Shown here: piece after piece, positions 1-5,136 of the stretch
Position numbering within the stretch: the first letter of the stretch is position 1
Layout of the letters: every line of letters begins with the position of its first letter
Assembly: GCA_001791115.1 (NCBI GenBank)
Contig: MGDZ01000066.1
Location: 1-5,195 of the forward strand
Direction: 5' to 3'
Length of the DNA stretch: 5,195 nt
DNA from: Candidatus Uhrbacteria bacterium RIFCSPHIGHO2_02_FULL_57_19
GTDB lineage: Bacteria; Patescibacteriota; Patescibacteriia; 2-12-FULL-57-11
Made by a program: the position numbers and the translations under genes
The notes under the pieces: generated by a model
Database searches by the model: none
The model's input: the letters and a program-made list of their open reading frames with translations, nothing else
What the model was told of the DNA's origin: nothing

Positions 1-58
1 GGACAATGTCCTTGCGGAGCATCGTGTAAAAGCTGGTCCAAAGTTGATACGGTGACAT
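1..58 (-). CDS. ABC-2 type permease, N-terminal fragment (YadH-like partner of the adjacent ATPase)
   Basis: Only the first 19 codons are inside the window; the gene runs off its left edge. The ATG at 58-56 follows the TAA stop of the ATPase gene after one base (TAATATG), so the two are almost certainly co-translated. The visible peptide begins MSPYQLWTSFYTMLRKDIV. An aromatic stretch followed by a basic R-K-D/E segment before the first membrane helix is typical of ABC-2 permease N-termini, including YadH. The assignment rests mainly on the neighbour: a YadG-type ATPase is normally followed by such a permease, which would form the membrane channel of the exporter. No Shine-Dalgarno is visible upstream. 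The substrate cannot be inferred. The start is fairly sure, and the family is inferred from a short fragment plus context. Confidence 0.6.
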   Translation of the reverse strand, partial: MSPYQLWTSFYTMLRKDIV

Positions 59-59
59 A

Positions 60-824
60 TTATTTTTCGGAAGTTAGTTTCAAAAAGACTTCTTCCAAGC
101 GGCTGCCGCGGTAACCTTCCTTGCCGGCCTCCGCGTCATGATGCTTGGCGATGACCGCCTCCATCGAACCCTGTTCTACAATCTCGCCCTTGTTGATGAT
201 TGCGACGTGTTTGCACAGCTGCTCGGCCTCTTCGAGGTAGTGGGTGGTCAGCAGAATGGTAAGCCCGCTCTTGCTGAGCCCCGTGAGGTACTCCCACATA
301 CCGCGGCGAAGCTCGACGTCCACGCCCGCGGTCGGCTCGTCGAGGATGAGGAAACGCGGCTCGTTCACGAGCGCGCGGGCAATCATAAGGCGGCGCTTCA
401 TACCGCCTGAGAGCGTCATCGCATTCTGGTCCGTCTTCTCGCCCAAGCCCAGATCGGTGAGAAGCTTCTTCGCGCGCGGTATTGCGATGGAGCGGGGGAT
501 GCCGTAGTAGCCGGCCTGATTGACGACGATGTTGAGCGTCTTCTCGAAGGGGTTGAAGTTTACCTCCTGCCCGACCAATCCTATCTGCATTTTCGCGAGT
601 TCTGTCTCCTTATCAATATTGTGGCCGAATACGGAAACGGTCCCGCTCGTCTTATTCACGAGCCCCGTCGTGATGCCGATAATGGTCGTCTTGCCCGCGC
701 CGTTGGGACCCAAAAGCGCGAAGAAATCGCCTTCGGGAATCTCGAGCGAGACGCCTTTGAGCGCGACTACGCCGTTGCCGTAGGTCTTTTGAAGACTATC
801 TATTTTGAGCGCGGGAGCGGCCAT
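60..824 (-). CDS. yadG: ABC transporter ATP-binding protein, YadG/ABC-2 exporter type
   Basis: This is the ATPase subunit of an ABC-2 type exporter; it would sit on the cytoplasmic face of the membrane and power the permease that starts one base after it. In the 254 residues one sees Walker A GPNGAGKTT (39-47), the Q-loop glutamine near 86 in GLVGQE, the signature LSGGMKRR (138-145), Walker B FLILDEPTAGVD (158-169) and the H-loop histidine 195 in LTTHYLEEAEQLC. The stretches NFNPFEKT, VVNQAGYYG and PTAGVDVELRR closely match E. coli YadG as I recall it. YadG is about 308 residues; this protein lacks roughly 50 of the residues between the H-loop half and the terminal RLEEVF motif, although both flanks are present. 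The start ATG lies 6 bases after the HAD stop, and a candidate promoter (833-841) lies just upstream. Substrate unknown. The fold and class are very sure; the yadG name denotes the family only. Confidence 0.93.
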   Translation of the reverse strand: MAAPALKIDSLQKTYGNGVVALKGVSLEIPEGDFFALLGPNGAGKTTIIGITTGLVNKTSGTVSVFGHNIDKETELAKMQIGLVGQEVNFNPFEKTLNIVVNQAGYYGIPRSIAIPRAKKLLTDLGLGEKTDQNAMTLSGGMKRRLMIARALVNEPRFLILDEPTAGVDVELRRGMWEYLTGLSKSGLTILLTTHYLEEAEQLCKHVAIINKGEIVEQGSMEAVIAKHHDAEAGKEGYRGSRLEEVFLKLTSEK

Positions 825-830
825 GTGCGC

Positions 831-1568
831 CTATTGTAGCAAATTGGTCTTGATGAATTCGAAGGTCTCCCGGTGGTCCTTCACCGGATGCGTAGGAATG
901 ACTCCGATGACGCTCTCGTCATTGCCACCCTTGAAAAGCGCATCACCGATGTATATGCAATCTTCTTTTTTCCATCCCATGCGCTCGATGAAGCGGGTGA
1001 TGTTGTAGCCCTTGTGCCTTCCGGCAAGGATAAAGTCTATCGTCGTCGTCCCCGCCGGCATCGCCTCGATGCCTACTTCGCGCAGAGCGGCGAGTTCTTT
1101 CGGATGACCTGCAAGTAGCGCGCGGCGTATTGATTGGTCGGGGTCGGCAGCGTATTTTTCCTTGTTCGGCGCGTGGAAACCAAGGACACTCGATGCGAAT
1201 TGACTCCCACGATTCTCAAAAGTATCGTCGCGCATAGGCATTACCCAACCCTTTACGGCGCGAAAGTCTTCAGTTAGCTTTAATGCGAACTTCTTCACGG
1301 CTTCTTCTTGTTCGGCGGAAACAGCCTCGTGCCACAAGAGCGTCCCATCCTTCGCTATCGCATGGTTGCCCTGCTGGCTTAGCATGTAGTAGCGCCCCAC
1401 GTTCTCGATGGGAAGCTGTTTCTTTATCTGAGTTTCGGCGCCGCCGGTGATAACTACCACGTCAAATTTTTCGCAGAGCTTCTCAAAAAGCGGCTTGTGC
1501 TCGGGCAATATCTCCGCACGGCTCGGCGTGAGCGTACTGTCCAAGTCAAAAAAGATGTGTTTAGGCAT
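831..1568 (-). CDS. HAD-superfamily phosphatase/mutase resembling eukaryotic-type phosphomannomutase
   Basis: A 245-residue cytoplasmic HAD hydrolase of the type with a C2-type cap. Visible motifs, numbered from the ATG at 1568: catalytic DLDST (8-12, nucleophile Asp8 and acid/base Asp10), motif II ITGG (40-43), a cap segment FENRGSQFASSVLG (117-130) that resembles the EFRNGML region of eukaryotic PMM, a conserved lysine in HKGYN (185-189), and motif IV IGDALFKGGND (207-217), which is the GD-x4-GGND form typical of eukaryotic-type phosphomannomutases. Length (PMM about 245-260) fits. It may interconvert mannose 6-phosphate and mannose 1-phosphate, or be a sugar-phosphate phosphatase; the sequence does not decide. 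Start choice: an in-frame TTG lies one codon upstream, but the ATG makes the tight TGATG overlap with the preceding stop. It shares one base with the DUF1993 gene and ends 6 bases before the ATPase start, so it is mid-operon. Confidence 0.87.
   Translation of the reverse strand: MPKHIFFDLDSTLTPSRAEILPEHKPLFEKLCEKFDVVVITGGAETQIKKQLPIENVGRYYMLSQQGNHAIAKDGTLLWHEAVSAEQEEAVKKFALKLTEDFRAVKGWVMPMRDDTFENRGSQFASSVLGFHAPNKEKYAADPDQSIRRALLAGHPKELAALREVGIEAMPAGTTTIDFILAGRHKGYNITRFIERMGWKKEDCIYIGDALFKGGNDESVIGVIPTHPVKDHRETFEFIKTNLLQ
833..841 (-). promoter_or_regulatory. Extended -10 promoter for the ABC ATPase gene
   Basis: Read on the minus strand this is TGCTACAAT, an extended -10 element (TGn plus TACAAT, one mismatch to TATAAT). 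It ends 8 bases before the ATPase ATG at 824, so a transcript starting about 7 bases downstream would have essentially no leader. The box lies over the final codons and stop of the HAD gene. The 13-base string AATTTGCTACAAT at 833-845 recurs exactly at the PurH-like promoter. No good -35 hexamer was found at 16-18 bases spacing, which is usual for extended -10 promoters. It could be chance, since the gene also sits in an operon. Confidence 0.5.
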
Positions 1569-2104
1569 CAAAGTTCTTTGAGTGGGACATTTCCGATGTA
1601 ATCGTCTTTGCCCACGTCGACGCCGTTCTTGCGAAGGATTGAGTATGCGGTCGCATAGTGGAAATAGAAATTGGGGACGAGGTAAACAGTCGCATACTCG
1701 AAGCCCGTCAGGTACTTTCCCTTCCAGTAGGGGAGTTCTATCTTCCGTTCTTCGCTCCCGACGAATTGCTCCGGCGTAAGGGTCTTGAGAAATGCGGCGG
1801 TCTTCGCGAGGCGGTCTTTGAGCTCCGCGATGGTCGTCTCCGCGTCTCCCATCTTCGGCGACTCAATACCCGCGAGCCGAGCGGGGCCGCCCTTGGCGTT
1901 GTCCGAAACGCGCTGCACCTGCATCAGGAGCGGGAACTGGTCGAATATGAGGCAGTCGTTCAAGAGCGCCCGCTCGAAATACGCCGCCGGGCGGCGCTCG
2001 GTGGCCTTGCCTGCCGCGTGTGCGGCTGCTTTGTCGAGTATCTTTGAGAGGTTGTCGAGGGCCTTAATGAAGGGCGGGACGGTTGTCGTGTACAGGTCCG
2101 TCAT
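1568..2104 (-). CDS. DUF1993 family protein
   Basis: A 178-residue soluble protein that I recognise as DUF1993, a helical family related to the DinB/YfiT four-helix fold and without a settled biochemical role. Characteristic stretches are the N-terminal LYTTTVPPFIKAL, KILDKAAAHA (21-30), FPLLMQVQRVSDNAKG (57-72) with ARLAG following, ETTIAELKDRLAKT (89-102), and the C-terminal PNFYFHYATAYSILRKNGV (144-162) followed by VGKDDYIG. The length equals the family norm, so the gene is intact. There is no signal peptide or membrane helix. The ATG at 2104 follows the TAG stop of the PurH-like gene after one base, and its own TGA overlaps the ATG of the HAD gene by one base, so translation is probably coupled at both ends. 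The family is best known from Proteobacteria and other larger-genome bacteria, so acquisition by transfer is possible but untested. Confidence 0.88.
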   Translation of the reverse strand: MTDLYTTTVPPFIKALDNLSKILDKAAAHAAGKATERRPAAYFERALLNDCLIFDQFPLLMQVQRVSDNAKGGPARLAGIESPKMGDAETTIAELKDRLAKTAAFLKTLTPEQFVGSEERKIELPYWKGKYLTGFEYATVYLVPNFYFHYATAYSILRKNGVDVGKDDYIGNVPLKEL

Positions 2105-2105
2105 A

Positions 2106-2720
2106 CTATTTCAGCTGCCCCTCCCAATACGCTGCCGAAGCGGCAACGTATTCAGCGACACGACGCTCTGCTGCAGCAGCGAAGCGGGCAACGATGGCGT
2201 CGCGCCCGCTTTCGGGCGAGCCACTCTGTATGAATTTCTCAAGCGCATCGACTTGCGCAGGATTTGAGAGCGTCAATCGCCGTCCTTTCGCCGCCGCACG
2301 CAGAAGCGTCGGACCGCCTATATCTGTTTTATCAATGATGTCATTAGGAGTTGATGAAGTATTTGCGATTGTTTGCTCGAGCGGGTAGAGGGTGACGTAC
2401 ACCAAGTCGATGCGCGGCACGCCGAGCTGCTCCAATTCCGCCCTATCCGCGTCGGTCGCAAGCAAGCCCGCATATATTTCGCGCGCGAGCGTGACCACAC
2501 GGTGGCCCAATATCGGCGGCCCGACAATCTCCGCCACATCGCGGCAGGGAATACCATTCTCATTCAAATACTTCGCCGTCCCGGCGGAGCCCAGGAGCGT
2601 CCACCCGTCCTCTTTCAAGAGTTTCCCAAGCCGCCCCAACGCCGCATCCTTCTCATACGAAGCCAGCAAGGCCGTTTTCATCCCGCTCTTTCCGGAAGCA
2701 TTTGAAAGGGCGGGATTCAT
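2106..2720 (-). CDS. Stand-alone PurH N-terminal (MGS-like, IMP cyclohydrolase) domain protein, divergent
   Basis: The 204 residues align by eye along the whole N-terminal half of PurH, the domain that closes FAICAR to IMP, and stop where that domain ends; the AICAR transformylase half is absent. Seen motifs: MKTALLASYEK (14-24, cf. ALxSVSDK), GSAGTAKYL (44-52), DVAEIVGPPILGHRVVTL (61-78), IDLVYVTLYPLEQTIA (104-119), DIGGPTLLRAAAK (133-145). Of the human ATIC cyclohydrolase residues, Arg64, Tyr104, Asp125 and Lys137 have equivalents (Arg74, Tyr112, Asp133, Lys145). Lys66 is replaced by Val76, the following TLHP reads TLAR, and KNH reads KGR. Activity is therefore doubtful and a different substrate is possible. 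Start: ATG 2720 fits the promoter at 2727-2735; ATG 2681 (residue 14) fits the family N-terminus better. It leads a probable five-gene operon. The fold is sure, the function uncertain. Confidence 0.82.
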   Translation of the reverse strand: MNPALSNASGKSGMKTALLASYEKDAALGRLGKLLKEDGWTLLGSAGTAKYLNENGIPCRDVAEIVGPPILGHRVVTLAREIYAGLLATDADRAELEQLGVPRIDLVYVTLYPLEQTIANTSSTPNDIIDKTDIGGPTLLRAAAKGRRLTLSNPAQVDALEKFIQSGSPESGRDAIVARFAAAAERRVAEYVAASAAYWEGQLK

Positions 2721-2726
2721 GAGGGA

Positions 2727-2755
2727 ATTGTAGCAAATTCTTACGGTTTCCCCAA
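2727..2755 (-). promoter_or_regulatory. Promoter of the PurH-like operon, probably leaderless
   Basis: On the minus strand an extended -10 TGCTACAAT occupies 2727-2735 and ends 6 bases before the ATG at 2720, so initiation about 7 bases downstream would fall on the start codon itself. A possible -35, TTGGGG (2750-2755), lies 17 bases upstream and follows a short T run. The 13-base string AATTTGCTACAAT (2727-2739) is identical to that upstream of the ATPase gene. Promoter identity is inferred from sequence only. Confidence 0.62.
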
Positions 2756-2834
2756 AAAAAGATAGCCGGACGGGAATATGCTAGAGACTGCGGTAGAGAA
2801 AGCGGTGGATAACGCGCCGGAGCCGCGCACCCGA

Positions 2835-2843
2835 TGGTACAAT
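2835..2843 (+). promoter_or_regulatory. Extended -10 promoter for the small membrane protein / Cys-rich protein pair
   Basis: TGGTACAAT is an extended -10 ending 7 bases before the ATG at 2851, so the predicted transcript starts at or next to the start codon. No convincing -35 is seen at the expected distance (around 2815-2820). It faces away from the PurH-like promoter within the same 130-base intergenic region, so the two units are divergently transcribed. Confidence 0.6.
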
Positions 2844-2850
2844 ATGTTGC

Positions 2851-3108
2851 ATGGATTTCGCACGAGGCCGCAATTTGCCGATTACGATAGGCGGGGCACT
2901 CGCGCTTCTCATTATCGCGGCAATGTATTTCTTCTATCCGCTGCAACAGCAGAACAACGCTGTACCGGAGACAAAACCCGTGTCCGCCGCTACCACCACC
3001 GACACCACGGTCGACGTCTCGGCCGAGGTCGGGGGAGCCGTAGAGACCCCTGCGGACAAGCTGCCCGAAACGAATCCGTTTACGGGATACAAAAATCCGT
3101 TTGAATAG
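2851..3108 (+). CDS. Small single-pass membrane protein of unknown function
   Basis: The 85 residues fall into three parts. A short basic N-terminus (MDFARGRN) leads into one hydrophobic helix at about 10-29 (ITIGGALALLIIAAMYFFYP), and then a polar tail rich in Thr, Val, Ala and Glu ends in a Pro/Asn-Phe motif. The charge pattern suggests an uncleaved anchor with the tail outside the membrane. The C-terminus carries two NPF triplets (75-77, 82-84) around TGYK. No named family is recognised. ATG 2851 is supported by the -10 box 7 bases upstream; no Shine-Dalgarno is seen. The TAG stop is followed after one base by the ATG of the secreted Cys-rich protein, so the two are probably made together and may act together at the cell envelope. 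An overlapping frame from 2778 was considered and rejected as a shadow. Confidence 0.75.
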   Translation: MDFARGRNLPITIGGALALLIIAAMYFFYPLQQQNNAVPETKPVSAATTTDTTVDVSAEVGGAVETPADKLPETNPFTGYKNPFE

Positions 3109-3109
3109 T

Positions 3110-4654
3110 ATGACATACGAAGCAAGGCTCATGGTGGCACGTATCCTCGGCGCGATGGTGCTCGGCGCGCTCTTCGTCCTCTCGGCTGCGCTCGCGAGCG
3201 CGCAAGAATCCACCATCACATTCCCCGTGGCCGAGCTCGGCAACTGCACGAGTAAGAGCGAGTGCCATGCCTACTGCGACAACCTCGCGAATATCAAAAA
3301 GTGCGTCGCCTTCGCCGAGAGCCACGGGCTCATGAGCGCCGAGGAGGCGCGGCAGGCGCGGGAATTTGAGCGGCTCGGCGGCAAAGGCCCGGGCGGCTGC
3401 ACCTCCAAAGATTCGTGCGAGTCGTTCTGCGAAAAGCCCGGCAACATGCGCCAGTGCCTCGATTTTGCCAAGAAGTCCGGCATGATGAACGCCGAAGAAT
3501 TGCAAGAAGCGGAGAAGGTGGCCGCGTACCTCGACAAGGGCGGCACGATGCCGGGCGAATGCCGCGGGGAAAAGGAATGCCGCGCGTACTGCGAAGATGG
3601 CGCGCACGCGGAAGAGTGCGTCGCCTTTGCTACCAAAGCCGGTTTTATGTCGGAAAAGGAGGCCGAGATGTTCAAGAAAACGGGCGGTAAGGGCCCGGGC
3701 GGGTGCAAGGGCAGAGCGTGCGAATCCTACTGCCAAGATGAATCTCACCGCGAGGCGTGCATCGCATTTGCGCTGGAGCACGATCTGATGTCGGACGAGG
3801 ACAAGCAGCGGATGGAGGAGGGTCGGGAAAAGGCGAAGCAGGCGCTCGAAAAGGCGCCGCCGAAAGTACTCGAATGCATCGAAGCCCGTATCGGGGGCGA
3901 GCGGCTCAAGGCGATACGGGACGGCAGCGGATTTATGGATCAGAGGCTCGGCGAAATATTGCCCGCGTGTTTCAGGGAAGTGATGGGCGACGGGTCGCAG
4001 GGCGGGCCGTTCGGCCCCGGCTCGGCGGCGACCGAGTGCATGCGCAAAGTGTTTGGTGAGGATTTCGAAGAGAAGATGCGAAAGGGCGAGTTGGACCCGG
4101 GAGCGCGCGACAATGAAATTCGCGAATGCATGATAGAGCAGAGGGGCGAAGGATTCCTCGACGAGAAAGGGCAGTGGGAGCGGCCGCAAACGGGAGAGGC
4201 ACCGCGCGAAGGTGAGCGGGGCCGCCCACCCGAAGGCATGCAGTTTGGTCCGCGCGAGGACGGGGACCGCGAGGGTATCGAAGCGCAGATGCGCGCGCGA
4301 TACGGAGAAGAATTCGACTCGCAGCGCCGGGTAATGGAAGAGAGGATGCGCGCGGAGATAGAAGCACAAATGCGTTCGGGCAATTTTGACATGAGCAAAC
4401 TTCCGCCCGATTTCCGGCCCGAAGGCGCGTTTCCTCCGCCCGAGGCCTACAACCGCCCGCCGGATGGCTCCATGCCTCCGTCGGGAGATTTTCAACCTCC
4501 GACGGAAGGCATGATGCCGCCACCCGAGGGCACTGCTCCACCGCCGATGGAGTTTGCGCCTCCTCCCGCCACCTCACGCGAGCCTGTGAGCATGCGTGAT
4601 CAGTTCGTCGCAAACATCATTACTATCTTCCAGAATCTCCTCATCGGACGCTAA
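3110..4654 (+). CDS. Secreted multi-module cysteine-rich repeat protein with proline-rich tail, function unknown
   Basis: A 514-residue exported protein with no named family that I recognise. It opens with a signal peptide: basic residues Arg6 and Arg11, a hydrophobic core at about 12-28, and a likely cut after ASA (29-31). Four modules follow with spacing C-x(4,5)-C-x3-C-x8-C: Cys46/52/56/65, 97/103/107/116, 151/157/161/170 and 199/204/208/217. After each fourth Cys comes [VLI]-x-F-A, then usually G-[LMF]-M-[SN] and an acidic helix; modules are joined by Gly-rich linkers such as GGKGPGG. A second, longer repeat has Cys pairs 256/287 and 310/340. Residues about 385-425 are highly charged and helical, 431-488 are rich in PP/PPP, and the end (FVANIITIFQNLLIG) is hydrophobic. 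The even cysteine count (20) and export suggest disulfides. Start: ATG 3110 lies one base after the previous stop; a TTG three codons upstream would overlap that gene. Probably surface-located, binding or structural. Confidence 0.85.
   Translation: MTYEARLMVARILGAMVLGALFVLSAALASAQESTITFPVAELGNCTSKSECHAYCDNLANIKKCVAFAESHGLMSAEEARQAREFERLGGKGPGGCTSKDSCESFCEKPGNMRQCLDFAKKSGMMNAEELQEAEKVAAYLDKGGTMPGECRGEKECRAYCEDGAHAEECVAFATKAGFMSEKEAEMFKKTGGKGPGGCKGRACESYCQDESHREACIAFALEHDLMSDEDKQRMEEGREKAKQALEKAPPKVLECIEARIGGERLKAIRDGSGFMDQRLGEILPACFREVMGDGSQGGPFGPGSAATECMRKVFGEDFEEKMRKGELDPGARDNEIRECMIEQRGEGFLDEKGQWERPQTGEAPREGERGRPPEGMQFGPREDGDREGIEAQMRARYGEEFDSQRRVMEERMRAEIEAQMRSGNFDMSKLPPDFRPEGAFPPPEAYNRPPDGSMPPSGDFQPPTEGMMPPPEGTAPPPMEFAPPPATSREPVSMRDQFVANIITIFQNLLIGR
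3245..3760 (+). repeat. Four tandem cysteine modules encoded in the secreted protein
   Basis: Protein-level tandem repeat of about 45-55 residues per unit, from Cys46 to Cys217. Units share the order C-x(4,5)-C-x2-[YF]-C-x8-C-[VLI]-x-F-A and a Gly-Pro-Gly linker before the first Cys of modules 2 and 4. At DNA level the linkers before modules 2 and 4 are close copies around ggcccgggcgg (3387-3397 and 3692-3702), while the rest has diverged. This suggests old duplications kept under protein-level selection. Module 4 has one residue fewer between its first two cysteines. Confidence 0.85.
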
Positions 4655-4675
4655 TCACGAAGCCGCTCCCGCTAA

Positions 4676-4834
4676 CATTTCCCCCAAGCGCACCAGCGCC
4701 GCATCCGGTGGTATTGGTATGCGGGGCAGGGGGGCGCGGTAGCGCAACTTAATTCCGATCTCTACCCGCTTTATTCGGGCGCAACGTGGGGAGATTCACA
4801 CAGTAAGACGACCGATGACGGACCGGGGTACGAA
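4676..4834 (+). other. Open, coding-like stretch without a start codon, in frame with the following small gene
   Basis: From just after an in-frame TAA (4673-4675) the frame of the 4835-5104 gene stays open but contains no ATG, GTG or TTG. From about 4709 it reads like protein rather than noise: RWYWYAGQGG, then AQLNSDLYPLYSGATWG, then a polar linker into the annotated gene. The aromatic start resembles the end of a membrane anchor. A G-rich run (4722-4734, with six consecutive G at 4729-4734) lies inside it. An ATG at 4719 is one frame off and would join this frame by a -1 shift at that run. Possible explanations are a frameshift, a lost 5' end, a sequencing error or a non-standard start. 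The remaining bases from 4655 to 4675 show nothing recognisable. Confidence 0.5.
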
Positions 4835-5104
4835 GTGGTATCGGAGCCGTTTACCAATGTGACGGACATCGCCGCGGTATCTACGCCGTTTACGAAATAT
4901 TACGAAGAAAAACTCACAGCGGCGGGTTGGGTGCGCGACATGATGCGCGAGGCGGGCGGGCCGGGAGCGGAAGTCACGTACTACACCAAAGCCGACCAAT
5001 TTATCATCGTTTCGTTCCATTCAGTATTCAAAGTCCGGCACGAGGACGCGCCGTCGGAATGCCCATGTGATGTGGAGTTCTCGCTCATGAGCGGCACGCA
5101 ATAG
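4835..5104 (+). CDS. Small hypothetical protein, probably the C-terminal part of a longer or 5'-damaged gene
   Basis: Read from the only canonical start in frame, GTG 4835, this gives 89 residues. There is no signal peptide or membrane helix in this part. Features seen, numbered from that GTG: a Tyr-rich segment TPFTKYYEEKLTAAGW (17-32), a Gly-rich turn AGGPGAEVTYY (40-50), a strand-like hydrophobic segment QFIIVSFHSVF (55-65), and a CPC motif (76-78) followed by DVEFSLMSG. The alternation of short strands and one helix suggests a small alpha/beta domain outside or at the membrane, but no named family is recognised. No Shine-Dalgarno and no -10 box precedes the GTG, while coding-like sequence continues upstream of it, so this start is doubtful. 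It is on the same strand and in the same frame as the Cys-rich gene, 180 bases downstream, and may belong to the same envelope-related cluster. Confidence 0.6.
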   Translation: MVSEPFTNVTDIAAVSTPFTKYYEEKLTAAGWVRDMMREAGGPGAEVTYYTKADQFIIVSFHSVFKVRHEDAPSECPCDVEFSLMSGTQ

Positions 5105-5124
5105 CCTATTTCCCCGATTCTCTA

Positions 5125-5136
5125 ATTCGCGCGAAT
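5125..5136. promoter_or_regulatory. 12-base perfect palindrome, possible operator
   Basis: ATTCGCGCGAAT is its own reverse complement. It sits 25 bases before the ATG at 5162 and 13 bases before that gene's candidate -10, roughly where a -35 or repressor site would be. Since the downstream gene may encode a winged-helix regulator, autoregulation is a natural guess, but nothing more than symmetry and position supports it. Confidence 0.35.

Noticed and set aside
177..182. Another TACAAT hexamer on the plus strand
   Set aside because: It lies inside the ATPase coding region, has no TG extension and no start codon suitably placed downstream; taken as a chance match.
1569..1571. TTG start one codon upstream for the HAD gene
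   Set aside because: The ATG at 1568 forms the standard TGATG coupling with the preceding stop and begins the family-typical N-terminus.
3061..3075. LPETN in the small membrane protein as a sortase signal
   Set aside because: It lacks the Gly of LPxTG and is not followed by a hydrophobic helix and basic tail; the only membrane helix is N-terminal.
2778..3104. Alternative plus-strand frame overlapping the small membrane protein
   Set aside because: Its product becomes an Arg/His-rich string, while the other frame has a clean membrane helix and a -10 box correctly placed for ATG 2851.
3101..3109. TTG start three codons upstream of the Cys-rich protein
   Set aside because: It would overlap the preceding gene and add three residues before a good signal peptide; ATG 3110 fits the recurring one-base junction.
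2653..3249. Minus-strand frame spanning the divergent promoter region
   Set aside because: It overlaps three better supported genes in other frames and covers both promoters; the product shows no domain pattern.
3080..4495. A 471-codon open frame on the minus strand opposite the Cys-rich gene
   Set aside because: The plus-strand frame has a signal peptide, regular cysteine repeats and an operon junction. The antisense product is an Arg/Ala/Leu/His-rich string with no domain, as expected opposite a GC-rich gene.
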